64,000 nucleotides of DNA from Dryocosmus kuriphilus (Eukaryota > Arthropoda > Insecta > Hymenoptera > Cynipidae). The position numbers and the translations under genes are program-made. The stretch lies in contig CM076192.1 of NCBI GenBank assembly GCA_038277395.1, positions 132,629,570 through 132,693,569 on the forward strand. Direction: 5' to 3'. The stretch's first letter is position 1, and the number at the start of each line of letters is the position of its first letter. Shown here piece after piece: positions 1 to 10,019 of this stretch. The notes under the pieces were generated by a model, which worked only from the letters and a program-made list of their open reading frames with translations, was not told the origin of the DNA and made no database searches.

Positions 1-411
1 TTGAAGTTAAAATTTCCTGCTCTTTCCACATCCACAATGAAAAATAGGGGTTCCCATTTGAAAAAACAAGTTTTACCTTGGAATGTCCTTGAAGCTCATG
101 GTCAAGGTCATAATTGAGCATAAAATTTCCCGCTCTTTCCAAATTCGTAATAAGGAATGGGGCTTCCGATTTAAAAAATTGAAAGGGGTTCCCATTTGAA
201 AAAAACAAGTTTGACCTTCGGATGACCTTCAAGAGGATGGTCAAGGACATGGTCAAGGTCATACTTGAACGTAAAATTTCCTGCTCCTTCTAAATCCGCA
301 ATAAAAAATGGGGCTATCCATTTAAAAAATTTAATTTGACCTTTATATGACCTTCAAGGTCATGGTCAAAGTTATTTAGGGGTTTCCATACTTTTGTGCC
401 ACCCTGTATAG
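1..411. mobile_element. Solo terminal arm of a DD41D-type DNA transposon
   Basis: This is the right-hand terminal inverted repeat of the same family as the element at 7,118-9,932, without a transposase. It consists of about three tandem units of 120-130 bp containing the phrases 'aaatttcctgctctttcc', 'aaaaaatggggctt' and 'ggtcaaggtcata'. It ends with the family's outer tip, 'cttttgtgccaccctgta', at about 392-409, matching 9,914-9,931. The window edge cuts the inner side, so whether a whole element lies to the left cannot be told. Confidence 0.8.
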
Positions 412-1030
412 ACTTGAGCTTTTGACTGAGCCAAGAGTCGATTTTGCTTGTGTAAAGTTCCTAGTTAATACGCGAATCGGTTTTACCGTTAAGATCATAA
501 TCTTCTTATTTCGCCAACTTTATACATACGCAGTTTCATGTCCCTACTTTCCACACGGTAAGCTACTCGTATAAGCCAAAAAACGATGCAGAAAATACTT
601 GTAGGTGTTATTGAAAATATGATTCATAAAATAACTGGGGGCTTGAGGAATTAATACATATGAGAGTCCAGATTGTTTGGCCCCAAGCAATGTAAAATTA
701 AGTGCTCGATTATTTTTGAAATTATTAAACCGATTTAGCATTTTCTGTCTTGTTTTTATTTCGGTTTGTTCGAAGAGAATGTTTTGCATTCTCTCTACCT
801 TAGCTCTTTGAAAGGTTAGAGATAAGGTTAAAAACAAAAATTTATTGCAAATGTATCATTTAAATTTAGATTTCAAAAGATCTAATGTACTTATATTGTT
901 AATCTGTGCGTGTAAAAACTTCTGGAATTTTAACGTTTTAATATTTTCTGTAGAAGGCGCATTATTGCTTTATCTATTTTCTCTGACAAGGAATTCTCGT
1001 AATCTCGAAATATGGTACCTGGCGAATTTT
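412..1030. other. Unassigned AT-rich sequence
   Basis: No gene, repeat or RNA is recognised. The short open frames on both strands (544-837 minus, 845-1057 plus) lack any domain resemblance and have random-looking composition. Confidence 0.5.
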
Positions 1031-2330
1031 TTACATTCTCATCAGAGAAAGTGTTAGATTTATGCAAAATTTGACTTTCGCGGATTTCATGAAATCTCCA
1101 CGTTTTGAGACCTCCTGAATCCGAAAAAATGGTTTTTACGACCGTGTCTGTCTGTTGGCGTTGTCGTTGTCGTCGTTGTCGTTGTCGTCGTTGTTGTCGC
1201 CTGTTCCCACGATAACTTTCGAAGGACTAATCGGATTGCATTGCGCTTTGGCACGCTTCTTTACGGTCCAAAAAGAAAGGGCGAGTTCGTTAACCAGCGG
1301 TTTTTGACCAACGGTTATGGTTTTATCCATCAAAAACGGTTTTCACAAAATCAAAAAATCCATTTTCCGACTAAACTATGAGAGATACAAAAAAAACGTA
1401 AGAAAGTAAAATTGTTCATTCTAAAAAAATCTACAAATTTTGTCTTAACCTTTTTTTGACAAAATGAACGGTTTTTGTTTTAATCAAGAAAACGCTATTA
1501 AAATTTAAAAACTGTGGCTTCCCGCCAAAATATGTAAGGTACGAAGAAATGGTAAAGAACAAAGTTGTTCAATTTAAAGAGGTCTATAAATTTTGTTGTA
1601 ACCATTTTTTCATAAAATGCACGGTTTTTGTTTTAATCGATAAAACGTTATTAAAAATAAAAATTTTCAAATTTCCTGCCAAACTATGTAAGATACGGAA
1701 AAATGATAATCAACAAAGTTGTTCGCCTTAAAAAGTTCTACAAATTTGCTCTCTACATTTTTTTTGAGAAGACGCGTAGTTTTTGAGTTATTCGTAAAAT
1801 ATGTTATGAAATATAAAGAAAACCACTTTTCAGCAAAACTGTGCAAGATATGAGAAAATATTAACAAGCAGAATTGTTCACCTTGGAAATAGCTACAAAA
1901 TTTATTTATAAGACTCATCGTTTTACTTTTAAGAATCGAAATCCTGTATTGTGAAAATTTGGAAAATCACCAAGAGCTTTACCAATCTACAATGTGTTTT
2001 AAAGAAACGTAATTATCGAGCGCGAAGCGCGACTGTCATGATGAGAATGTATTCCTTAAGGGCGATAGAGCCTTAAGTAAAATAATTTCTTTTGTAATTT
2101 TTAATTTAAAGGTTTATACGATCTATAAACACCGAGCGCGTAGCGCGAGGTGAATAATCTATCGAGCGCGAAGCGTGAGTGCCGTAAATAACGTATCGAG
2201 CGCGAAGCGCGAGTCAAATTTCGAGCGCAAAGCGCGAGTGCCAACAGACGCGCGCCCCAGGCGCGCTCATACTTCGCGCGAAGCGCTGCGCGCGATGAGA
2301 ATGTGCCCGCGCGGCGGGCAGATTTTTTTT
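1031..2330 (+). repeat. GTC repeat family, copy 1
   Basis: This is a dispersed repeat of about 1.3 kb, direct sister of 2,870-4,190. In order it has: an opening 'acattctcatcagagaaa'; a unique stretch 'ctttcgcggatttcatg'; a short GTC/GTT trinucleotide array (1,158-1,200); a block of two to three related units of about 145 bp carrying 'aaatctacaaattttgt', 'cacggtttttgttttaatc' and 'cccgccaaa'; and a GC-rich tail (2,018-2,330) of mini-hairpins ending in a T-run. The opening 11-mer recurs inverted at about 2,039 and 2,294. A four-base loss near 1,152 shifts the antisense open frame seen in copy 2. It looks like a non-autonomous mobile element, class uncertain. Confidence 0.85.
2018..2330. repeat. 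GC-rich mini-hairpin island, copy 1
   Basis: A run of short GC stems lies in otherwise 70%-AT DNA. Repeated words include GAGCGCGAAGCGCGAG (four near-copies) and GAGCGCGTAGCGCGAG. Each folds as GCGC-GAA-GCGC or GCGC-GTA-GCGC, that is, a GC stem closed by a GNA triloop. The island closes with CCCGC-GCG-GCGGG followed by 'caga' and about ten T. Compared with copy 2 it carries an extra half-unit around 2,175-2,225. Confidence 0.8.
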
Positions 2331-2869
2331 TTAGAATTTATCCTTCCTTGGGGAGCGAGAATAGTTTTCAACTAAGGGAAAGGGGTAAATTGTAATTTAG
2401 GAAGTAGGTTGGAGATAATTGGTGATTTATTAGATGTTTGTAAAAAACTTTAGATCCCGTTTTCAAGCTAGATGCCTTTATTTTTTCAGAATCCATTTAC
2501 AATCCCTATATTATATTTGGACTGTGCTTATTTTCTCACAAAATAACAATTGATAGAAGAGTCTAGAAGAGAGAATTCGGTAGGAAAATAATGGAACTCA
2601 CAACAATCCTCCGGAGGCTATTCTTATAAGGGCAGAAATTAACTTTCACTTGTGAATTGCAGCCTTTTAGGGGATTCTACAAATATATGGCACTTGACTA
2701 TTTCGGAAACGAAGCAGATTTGAGATGCTACCGGGCAAGGTGAAATTTGCCTATTAAATAATCTTATGAGAAATAGAAGTGAAAGTAATTTAAGCCCTAA
2801 ACTTGTGATTTTATTCTAATAATAGAAAGATAAAAAATATTAACTACTACCAAACGCTAGAAATGTTAT
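2331..2869. other. Spacer between two GTC repeat copies
   Basis: About 540 bp of AT-rich DNA without a recognised gene or repeat. It separates the two direct copies of the 1.3-kb repeat. Confidence 0.5.
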
Positions 2870-3073
2870 TACATTCTCATCAGAGAAGGTATTAGATTTA
2901 TGCAAAATTTGACTTTCGCGGATTTCATGAAATCTCCACGTTTTAAGACCTCCTGAATCCGAAAAAATGGTTTTTACGACCGTGTCTGTCTGTCTGTTGG
3001 CGTTGTCGTCGTTGTCGTTGTCGTCGTTGTCGTCGTTGTCGTCGTTGTCGTCGTTGTCGTCGTTGTCGTCGTT

Positions 3074-3105
<32 letters not shown>

Positions 3106-4190
3106 CTGTTCCCACGATAACTTTCGAAGCACTAATCGGATTGGATTGCGCTTTGGCACATTTCTTTAAGGTCCAAAAAGAAAGGACGAGTTCGTTAACC
3201 AGCGGTTTTTGACCAACGGTTCTGGTTTTATCCATCAAAAACGGTTTTCACAAAATCAAAAATCCATCCATTTTCCGGCTAAACTATCAGAGATAAAAAA
3301 AAATGTAAGAAAGTAAAATTGTTCACCTTCAAAAAATCTACAAATTTTGTTTTAACCGTTCTTTGATAAAATGAACGGTTTTTGATTTAATCAAGAAAAC
3401 GCTATTAAAATTAAAAAACTGTGGTTTCCCGCCAAAATATTCAAGAAATAAAAAAATAGTAAAGAACAAAGTTGTTCAATTTAAAAAGATCTACAAACTT
3501 TGTTTTAACCATTTTTTCATAAAATGCACGGTTTTTGTTTTAATAATCGATAAAACATTATTAAAAATTAAAGATTTCAAATTCTCCGCCAAACTATGGA
3601 AGATACGAAAAAATAATAATACACAAAGTTGTTCGTCTCCAAATTGTCTACAAATTTGCTCTCTATCATTTTTTTGATCAGACGCGTAGTTTTTGAGTTA
3701 TTCGTGAAATATGTTATAAAATATAAAGAAAACCACTTTTCAGCAAAACTGTGCAAGATATGAGAGAAAATATTAACAAGCAGAATTGTTCACCTTGGAA
3801 ATAGCTACAAAATTTATTTATAAGACTCATCGTTTTACTTTTAAGTTTCGAAATCCTGTATTGTAAAAATTTGGAAAATCAAAAAGAGCTTTACCAATCT
3901 ATAATGTGTTTTAAAGAAACGTCATTATCGAGCGCGAAGCGCGAGTGTCATGATGAGAATGTATTCCTTAAGGGCAATAGAGCCTTAAGTAAAATAATTT
4001 CTTTTGTAATTTCTAATTTAAAGGTTTATACGATCTATAAACACCGAGCGCGTAGCGCGAGGTGAATAATCTATCGAGCGCGAAGCGCGAGTGCCAACAG
4101 ACGCGCGCCGTAGGCGCGCTCATACTTCGCGCGAAGCGCAGCGCGCGTAGCGGGCGATGAGAATGTGCCCGCGCAGCGGGCAGATTTTTT
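2870..4190 (+). repeat. GTC repeat family, copy 2 (best copy)
   Basis: This is the most complete member. It starts at 'acattctcatcagagaagg'. It has a long GTC/GTT array at about 3,000-3,107, the unit block with 'tctacaaattttgt' and 'aatgcacggtttttg', the conserved segment 'agatatgagagaaaatatt', and the hairpin island 3,928-4,185. The end is a GC hairpin followed by 'agatttttttt'. On the minus strand the trinucleotide array and its flanks are open for 132 codons (2,840-3,238), encoding a Asp/Asn repeat between a start like MMDKTRTVGQK and NRQTDTVVKT. Related short frames occur in other copies, but no domain is known. Confidence 0.85.
3928..4185. repeat. GC-rich mini-hairpin island, copy 2
   Basis: At least six short hairpins are visible. 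These include GCGC-GAA-GCGC at about 3,932 and 4,077, GCGC-GTA-GCGC at about 4,046, GCGCGCC-GTA-GGCGCGC at about 4,102, another GCGC-GAA-GCGC near 4,130, and CCCGC-GCA-GCGGG at about 4,169. Stem length and sequence vary while the loop stays G-N-A. The island is followed immediately by a T-run. The inverted 11-mer 'gatgagaatgt' occurs at 3,952 and 4,156. Confidence 0.85.
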
Positions 4191-4971
4191 TTGGTTAGGT
4201 TTGAGATTGTCAACAAATTTCAGAGTTTGACGCAGAGTGTTTTTCTGTCGTAATTCAGAGCCTCTTAAACTCGTAAAACGTGAGGATCCAGATAAGGGGG
4301 AATGGCAACTTATACTCTCGTTTTTAATTATCTTATCCCTGTTTCATCGTGAATCCAATAACGTTGCTGCGGCTTAGCTGCGATGTTCCTTTAAGCTTAA
4401 TTTGAGCATTCGTGTACGATCAAAGCAATACCTACCTGCAGAAATTAACTCTAATAGGTGAATATGCGTCAAAACGTTCTTCAGAATTATTACATTGACT
4501 TTCAAAGATGGCCGCAGAAATTTAATTCAAAAATTAAATGAAAAAAAAATCAAGTAACTTTAAGTACAAGAGTGGGATTCTCTAAACTTCTTTTTAGTTT
4601 AAAATATAGAAAAGTTGGCTTTTGGGAAGACAAGACAAGAATGTTCAAATCGGTCAATATTTGATCCTCGCGCATAGAAGTTAAGGTTTCAATTTTTGAC
4701 CAATTTTCAGTTGGCCAAAAAATTACATGGAAATAGAATTATTTGAGCTTAAGAAAAATAGCGTGTCTTTTAGATTCGGTTAATTGCATGTTTAAAAAGA
4801 GACTGAAAATGTTGGACGTGAAATTTCTTCAGTTTAAACCGAAGAAAAATGTAGTTATATTTATTTTACTAAAAGAACATTTTTTCGTCATATCAAAGTC
4901 AAGATTTTTGCATTTTTTGAGCGTTTCTCACATCTTCAATTTGGAGAAATTTGAAATGTAAAAAATCACTA
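4191..4971. other. Unassigned AT-rich sequence
   Basis: No recognised gene. A 72-codon frame at 4,743-4,961 (+) has no domain and low-complexity hydrophobic/lysine content; it is not called. Confidence 0.45.
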
Positions 4972-5680
4972 AGAAGCTATCTAAATTCTGAATAAAGCGA
5001 GACCAGGAAATAATTTTGCAAATTTTTTAAGAAGCTATTGGAAGAAATTCGAAATTGTACTTTTTTCACTTTTAAGTAACACCGGAAATAATAAACATTT
5101 TTCAATGCTCGTGGGATCACTTTACTAGCTTTCTGTAGTCGTGTCACAGCGACTTATCAGCATATGCAATTGCATAATAAAAAAGTTGGGAAAATTCGAA
5201 GTCATCTGATTTGTAATAAAATAATAATAAAAATGAAATGAATATATATATTTTGAAAGATTTTTTATTGAAAATTCGTCATTTCTTAATTTCTATATTA
5301 AAAAACAACGTTTCCGCAACAGAAAAAATGAAAGAAATTAAATTAATAAAAAATCAAAATTTAAAACTTTTTTAACGTTCAATTTTCAAATATAATTTAG
5401 AAATTCGTAGAAATTCAAAAAAAATCTCTTTTATAAAAAAACAAGAATCTACCTACAATTAATCATGTTGACAATTCTCTGCGATACTATAAAAATTTAC
5501 CTTTAAAATGAGCCCAAGAATAATGAGAAATGTTATACATAAAGAAATGTTATTTCAGATGATATTCAAAATTTCTTAAAAATTCAACTTGCACTTTTTT
5601 TGCAATAGCTTCTTAAATAATTGAAAAAATAACTTCATCCTGGGCACATTTCATTCAGAATTTAGAAGAAGGTAAATTAA
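4972..5680. repeat. Degenerate long inverted repeat (foldback-like)
   Basis: The two halves match in reverse complement around a centre near 5,326. For example, 'ctaaattctgaataaa' at 4,980 pairs with 'cattcagaatttag' at 5,651, and 'taagaagctattgg' at 5,029 pairs with 'caatagcttcttaaa' at 5,602. 'gtgggatcact' at 5,111 matches 'atgagcccaagaata' at 5,508. Similarity fades inward and outward, so this is an old copy. No coding frame is inside. Confidence 0.55.
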
Positions 5681-7117
5681 AGTTTACGAAAGTTATAATA
5701 AATCGAGTTATATTTTTGTTCAAAGCGCATCAGGTATACGTTTCTTTTGATTGGTAAATATTTGGAAAATAAGTGCATACAGCGTCAAAAGATTTTGAAC
5801 TACCTATATTACTTTCAATGTATGTATAAGAAGCAAAAAATTGATAATCATTTGGATCAAAATTTTACATTTAATATCAAAAAATTATAAGAATATTATA
5901 GAAGTCAGGATCAACAGTTCCCTCCAAATAAAAATAGATGTACTTGCGGCCAGTCAGCGAGGAACAGAAATGAGTCCAACATCCAATTAAATCTCATCGA
6001 GCTGATTTTTTTGGATACCTTCCGGATGGTATGTTAAGCCACTAAAAAATACCGGTAACTGTAACCCTTGAGATTTTTTTATAATGATACAAAATCGTGG
6101 AAAGTATCATATTTCTGTAGTTTTTTTTCGTAAAAACAGTTATACTTTTAGCGAAGAATAGTTAAATAGAAAAACGTTCAACATCTTATTCTACACAAAA
6201 AGGCTTGTTTTGAGTTTTTTTATGATTAACGGTCTATTCGAAAAAAGGCTGAAAGGAAAAATTTTTAATTAAATATTCTTTCCTCGTTTGTGAATATTTC
6301 TCTTGATACCAGTGAACCTAACTTGTCCCTAATATAAGCATTCTTACAGGTTATCTATCACCTCATATCAATACATTTGTAATAAGTTTAATATCAACTT
6401 AGTTACCGTCTGAAAGCCTTCAATTTGGCCCTCATTATGCCTTGTACACGTCGAAATAAAACGTTACATTCTACCACATACAATCTGAATTCATCATTCA
6501 CAAAGCAAATTTTCATCGGTGTTGTTCTTCAGGAAGTGAGTCTCTGTATCGGCCGGTAACTTTTGGAACAAAGTGTTATGCCGTTTTAACGTAAAAAAGG
6601 CATTATATGTTCTTTTATGTCCCCATTATTTGGTAAATAAAAGTTATAGCTTTCTATTTGGGTTTTTTTATGTTTATTTGGATGTTAACAAAGTATGTTT
6701 TGCCGACACTTTTCGATTCAGATTTGAGTTTTTTTCAAAGTTACAGAAAATATTCTAGTTAGTTGACTAAAATACTAATTATATAACAAGCGATGTATTA
6801 GTATTCCCATCAAAAAGTATAAAAAAGAATCGTCTTAAATCAAGCTCAGTGAATCCATGAAAATATGAAATAATTCATCAAAAACGTTTCATTATAAAAA
6901 ATGTGCAGATTCTCATCATGAGAAAAATAACCTTCGAAAGATTTAAATTTTTTATTCTGAAAAAGAAAGTAATTATTTTTCTGAGAATACAGTAGTTAGG
7001 TTTAAAGTTTTAAAAAGCCAATGAGCCATGAGGGCCATGAGGGCCATGAGGGCCATGAGGCAGGCATGATGAAAGAGCTATGACTGAATATATATTTTAG
7101 GTTGGGCCTCTTTATAT
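5681..7117. other. Unassigned AT-rich sequence with a 10-bp tandem array
   Basis: No gene is recognised. At about 7,022-7,062 the ten-base unit 'ggccatgagg' is repeated roughly four times. The 61-codon frame at 6,573-6,758 looks random. Confidence 0.5.
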
Positions 7118-7805
7118 ATATATAAACCCCTGAATAACTCATCAGGAATGAATTTTGTTGAAAAATATTAAATATAAAAGTTTTAGGATTTTTCCCTGAC
7201 TATTCAGTGGCTACTTCGGTTTGACCTTGACTATGATCTTGAAGGTCACATTAAGTTCAAATTCAATTTTTAAATGAGTAGCCCCATTTTTATTACGGAT
7301 TTGGAAAGATCAGGAAATTTGACGTTCAATTATGACCCTGAATATGTCCTTGACCATTAGTTTCAAGGACATTCCAAAGTCAATCTTGTTTTTTCAAGTG
7401 GGCACCCCTATTTTTCATTGTGGATGTGAAAAGAGCAGGAAATTTTATCTCCAAGTTTAACCTTGACCATGACCTTCAAGATCATTCCAAGGTCACACTT
7501 GTTTTTTCAAATGGGAGACCCCATTTTTTATTGCGGATTTGGAAAGAGCAGGAAATTTTAACTTCAAGTTTAAACTTGCCCATGACGTTCAAGATCATTC
7601 TAAGGTCACACTTGTTTTTTTAAATGCACACCCCCATTTTTTATTGCGGATTTGGAAAAAGCAGGAAATTTTACCTTCAAGTGTGGCTTTATCCATAAGC
7701 ATGCTCATGGCCTTGAACCAGGATTTCAGGGTCATTTTAAAAAGATTTTTTCAAGAATTTTGAAAAAATTCCAGGCACTGTAGGGTACCTACTAGCGATC
7801 CCAGT
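7118..7805 (+). repeat. Left long TIR of the DD41D transposon
   Basis: It begins 'aacccctgaataactcatc' (7,125) and contains four tandem units, each with a TGACCTTGA-type motif, 'ccatttttattgcgg' and 'gagcaggaaattttta'. It ends near 'gtagggtacctactagcgat'. It is the reverse complement of 9,338-9,932 apart from one extra unit. Confidence 0.85.
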
Positions 7806-8222
7806 CAGATTTTGGACGATTCTTATTAGTCTCAGGTTTACACAGAATTTAGCGTAAATTGGTTGATTTTTTGAAAATCTTGTCCGCCATCTTGGTTCCG
7901 CCATCTTGGAATAATAATTTTCAGAAACGGATTTCAGATTCGTAATCAAAGCTCCCAAAAACCGCCGCATACCAAATTTGGCGTAAATTGGTCGATTTTT
8001 TGAAAATCTTCTCCACCAACCCTGTAACGCACTCTAAAGTATGCCTTTTGAGGATAATTGAAAAACAGATACTTTTGCTGCTTTGGCCTCTCTATCAGTT
8101 CTTTTCAGGATAGTTAGTGGAGTTCTTTTTTTGGGGGGGGGGGGGGGGGGGCGCAATTGCTGTTTCTGAATAGTTCTTTCTGGGGGTCTTTGAAATATGT
8201 TATTTTATTCCTTTCTTTTATC

Positions 8223-9293
8223 ATGGCTTCTCTAACAGAACAAGAGAGAGTTTCTTTAATAATGATGAGAGGTTTGGGTGATAGACGTAGGTCGTATGAC
8301 GAAGTAGTGCAGTTATTTAATAAAACGTTGCGAGAAGGCTTAACGGGCATTAGCAAATCCGCTGTCTCTAAAACTATCAGGAAATTTGAAGAAGCTGGGA
8401 CTAATTAAAACTGTTCTGGAGGACCAAAAACTGAAACCTCAGAAGAGCGGCAAATGGAAGTGGCCTAGTCTTTTGTCGAAGATCCGCATTTAACTCTTAG
8501 GAAGGCCTCTCAACAGCTTCAAATTAATCGAGTGTCAATTTTTAGGAATTTAAAGATCATTAAGTCTCACCTTTACAAAAGGCATCTTCATCGAGAAATA
8601 AATGAAGATTGTGTTGACCGACGAGTTGAATTTTGTGAGAAAATGATGGAAGGAATTGTTCAGAATCCTAATTTTCAGTCACTCATGGTTTTTTCAGATG
8701 AACCAACATTTCAACTTAACGGCGAAGTCAATCGCCACAATTGCAGATATTGGAGCAATTAAAATCCTCATTGGCTAACAGAACATCACACGAAATACCC
8801 ACAAAAATTGAATTTTTGGGCAGGTACTTTTAGGGATCGAAAAGTTGGACCTTTTTCATTGACGGAAATTTAGATGGACCAAGATATCTGGAATTACTGC
8901 AGAAACAAATAGTCCCAGCGATTCAGGAAATAGCTGGTGATGATTTTAATGAGGTTTAGTATCAGCATGATGGTGCACCCGCTAATTTTCAGGTGATTGT
9001 GAGAAACTACCTAGATGTAGTATTGAGTGATCGTTGGATAGGTCGCAGAGGAACTACTGAGTGGCCAGCTAGGTTCCCTGATCTGAATCCACTTGACTTT
9101 TTTCTTTGAGGCTACATAAAAAATAAACTGTGTTCGTTACTAAGCCACGAGATTTAGAAGATCCAAGACAAAAAATAGTCAACCCTGGCGCTGATATTAC
9201 ACCTGATATAATAATGAGTGCGATAGAAAATTTATATGTCAGTCTAGGAATCTGTCAGGATTTTGGTGAAGAACATTTTCAACACAGGTTGTA
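8223..9293 (+). pseudogene. DD41D transposase pseudogene
   Basis: The frame opens with MASLTEQERVSLIMMRG, a helix-turn-helix DNA-binding N-terminus with 'SKSAVSKTIRKFEE', interrupted by TAA near 8,406. It resumes in the same frame with MVFSDEPTFQLNG (first catalytic Asp, about 8,697). A stop follows near 8,761, then a frameshift near 8,860. Beyond it come YQHDGAP (second Asp, 8,969) and PDLNPLDFFL (third Asp). Exactly 41 codons separate the second and third Asp, so the triad is DD41D. Further stops lie at 8,957 and 9,108. Transposases of this superfamily cut and paste DNA at TA sites; this copy cannot encode one. The family name (for example rosa-like) is inferred only from spacing. Confidence 0.85.
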
Positions 9294-9337
9294 AGCCTTG
9301 CCCTAACTGGCCGGGATCGTTAGCCTTGCCTTAACTG

Positions 9338-9932
9338 ACTGGGGTCGCTAGGAGGTACCCCATAGTGGCCGGAACTTTTCAAAATTCTTCAAAAAATCTT
9401 TTTAAAATGACCCTGAAAGCCTGGTTCAAGGCCAAGAGCATGATTATGGATAAAGTCACACTTGAAGGTAAAATTTCCTGCTCTCTCCGAATCCGAAATA
9501 CAAAATGGGGGTTCCCCTTTGAAAAAACAAGTGTGACCTTGGAATGAACTTGAAATTCATCGTCAAGGTTAAGCTTCAAGATAAAATTTCCTGCTCTTTC
9601 CACATCCACAATGAAAAATAGGGGTTCCCATTTGAAAAAACAAGTTTGATCTTGAAATGCCCTTGAAAGCCATATCCAAGGACATGGTCAAGGTCATAAT
9701 TGAACGTAAAATTTCCTACTCTTCCTATATCCGCAATAAAAAATGGTGCTTCCCATTTAAAAAATTGAATTTGATCTTGATATGACCTTCAAGGTCATGG
9801 TCAAGGTCAAACCGAAGTCACCATTGAATAGCCAGGGAAAAATGCTAAAACTTTTGTATTTAATATTTCTCAAAAAAATTCATTCCTGATGAGTTATTCA
9901 GGGGTTCCCATACTTTTGTGCCACCCTGTATA
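9338..9932 (-). repeat. Right long TIR of the DD41D transposon
   Basis: Reverse-complement partner of 7,118-7,805 with three tandem units. The stretch 9,780-9,815 carries TCAAGGTCA twice within 25 bases. The outer tip is 'acttttgtgccaccctgta'. Confidence 0.85.
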
Positions 9933-9963
9933 TACATATATATATACATATATATATATATAC

Positions 9964-10012
<49 letters not shown>
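9931..10012. repeat. (TA)n microsatellite
   Basis: A nearly pure TA dinucleotide tract follows the transposon end directly. Confidence 0.95.
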
Positions 10013-10016
<4 letters not shown>

Positions 10017-10019
10017 TTT

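Larger units (their letters stand above)
7118..9932 (+). mobile_element. Tc1/mariner-superfamily DNA transposon (DD41D), decayed
   Basis: This is a 2.8-kb element with long inverted ends (7,118-7,805 and 9,338-9,932) around a plus-strand transposase relic (8,223-9,293). The right tip reads 'gccaccctgta' and abuts a (TA)n tract, the expected target. The left tip lacks about 24 terminal bases present on the right and runs directly into TATATA. The ends carry 120-130-bp tandem units, four on the left and three on the right, rich in the motif TCAAGGTCA. Multiple stops in the transposase make it non-autonomous. Confidence 0.85.

Noticed and set aside
2974..3159. Poly-threonine minus-strand ORF
   Set aside because: It is the trinucleotide array read in another frame and has no independent support.
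4160..4195. Bacterial-type intrinsic terminator (GC hairpin plus T-run)
   Set aside because: The context is clearly eukaryotic and the structure recurs as the end of a dispersed repeat, so it is reported as a repeat feature.
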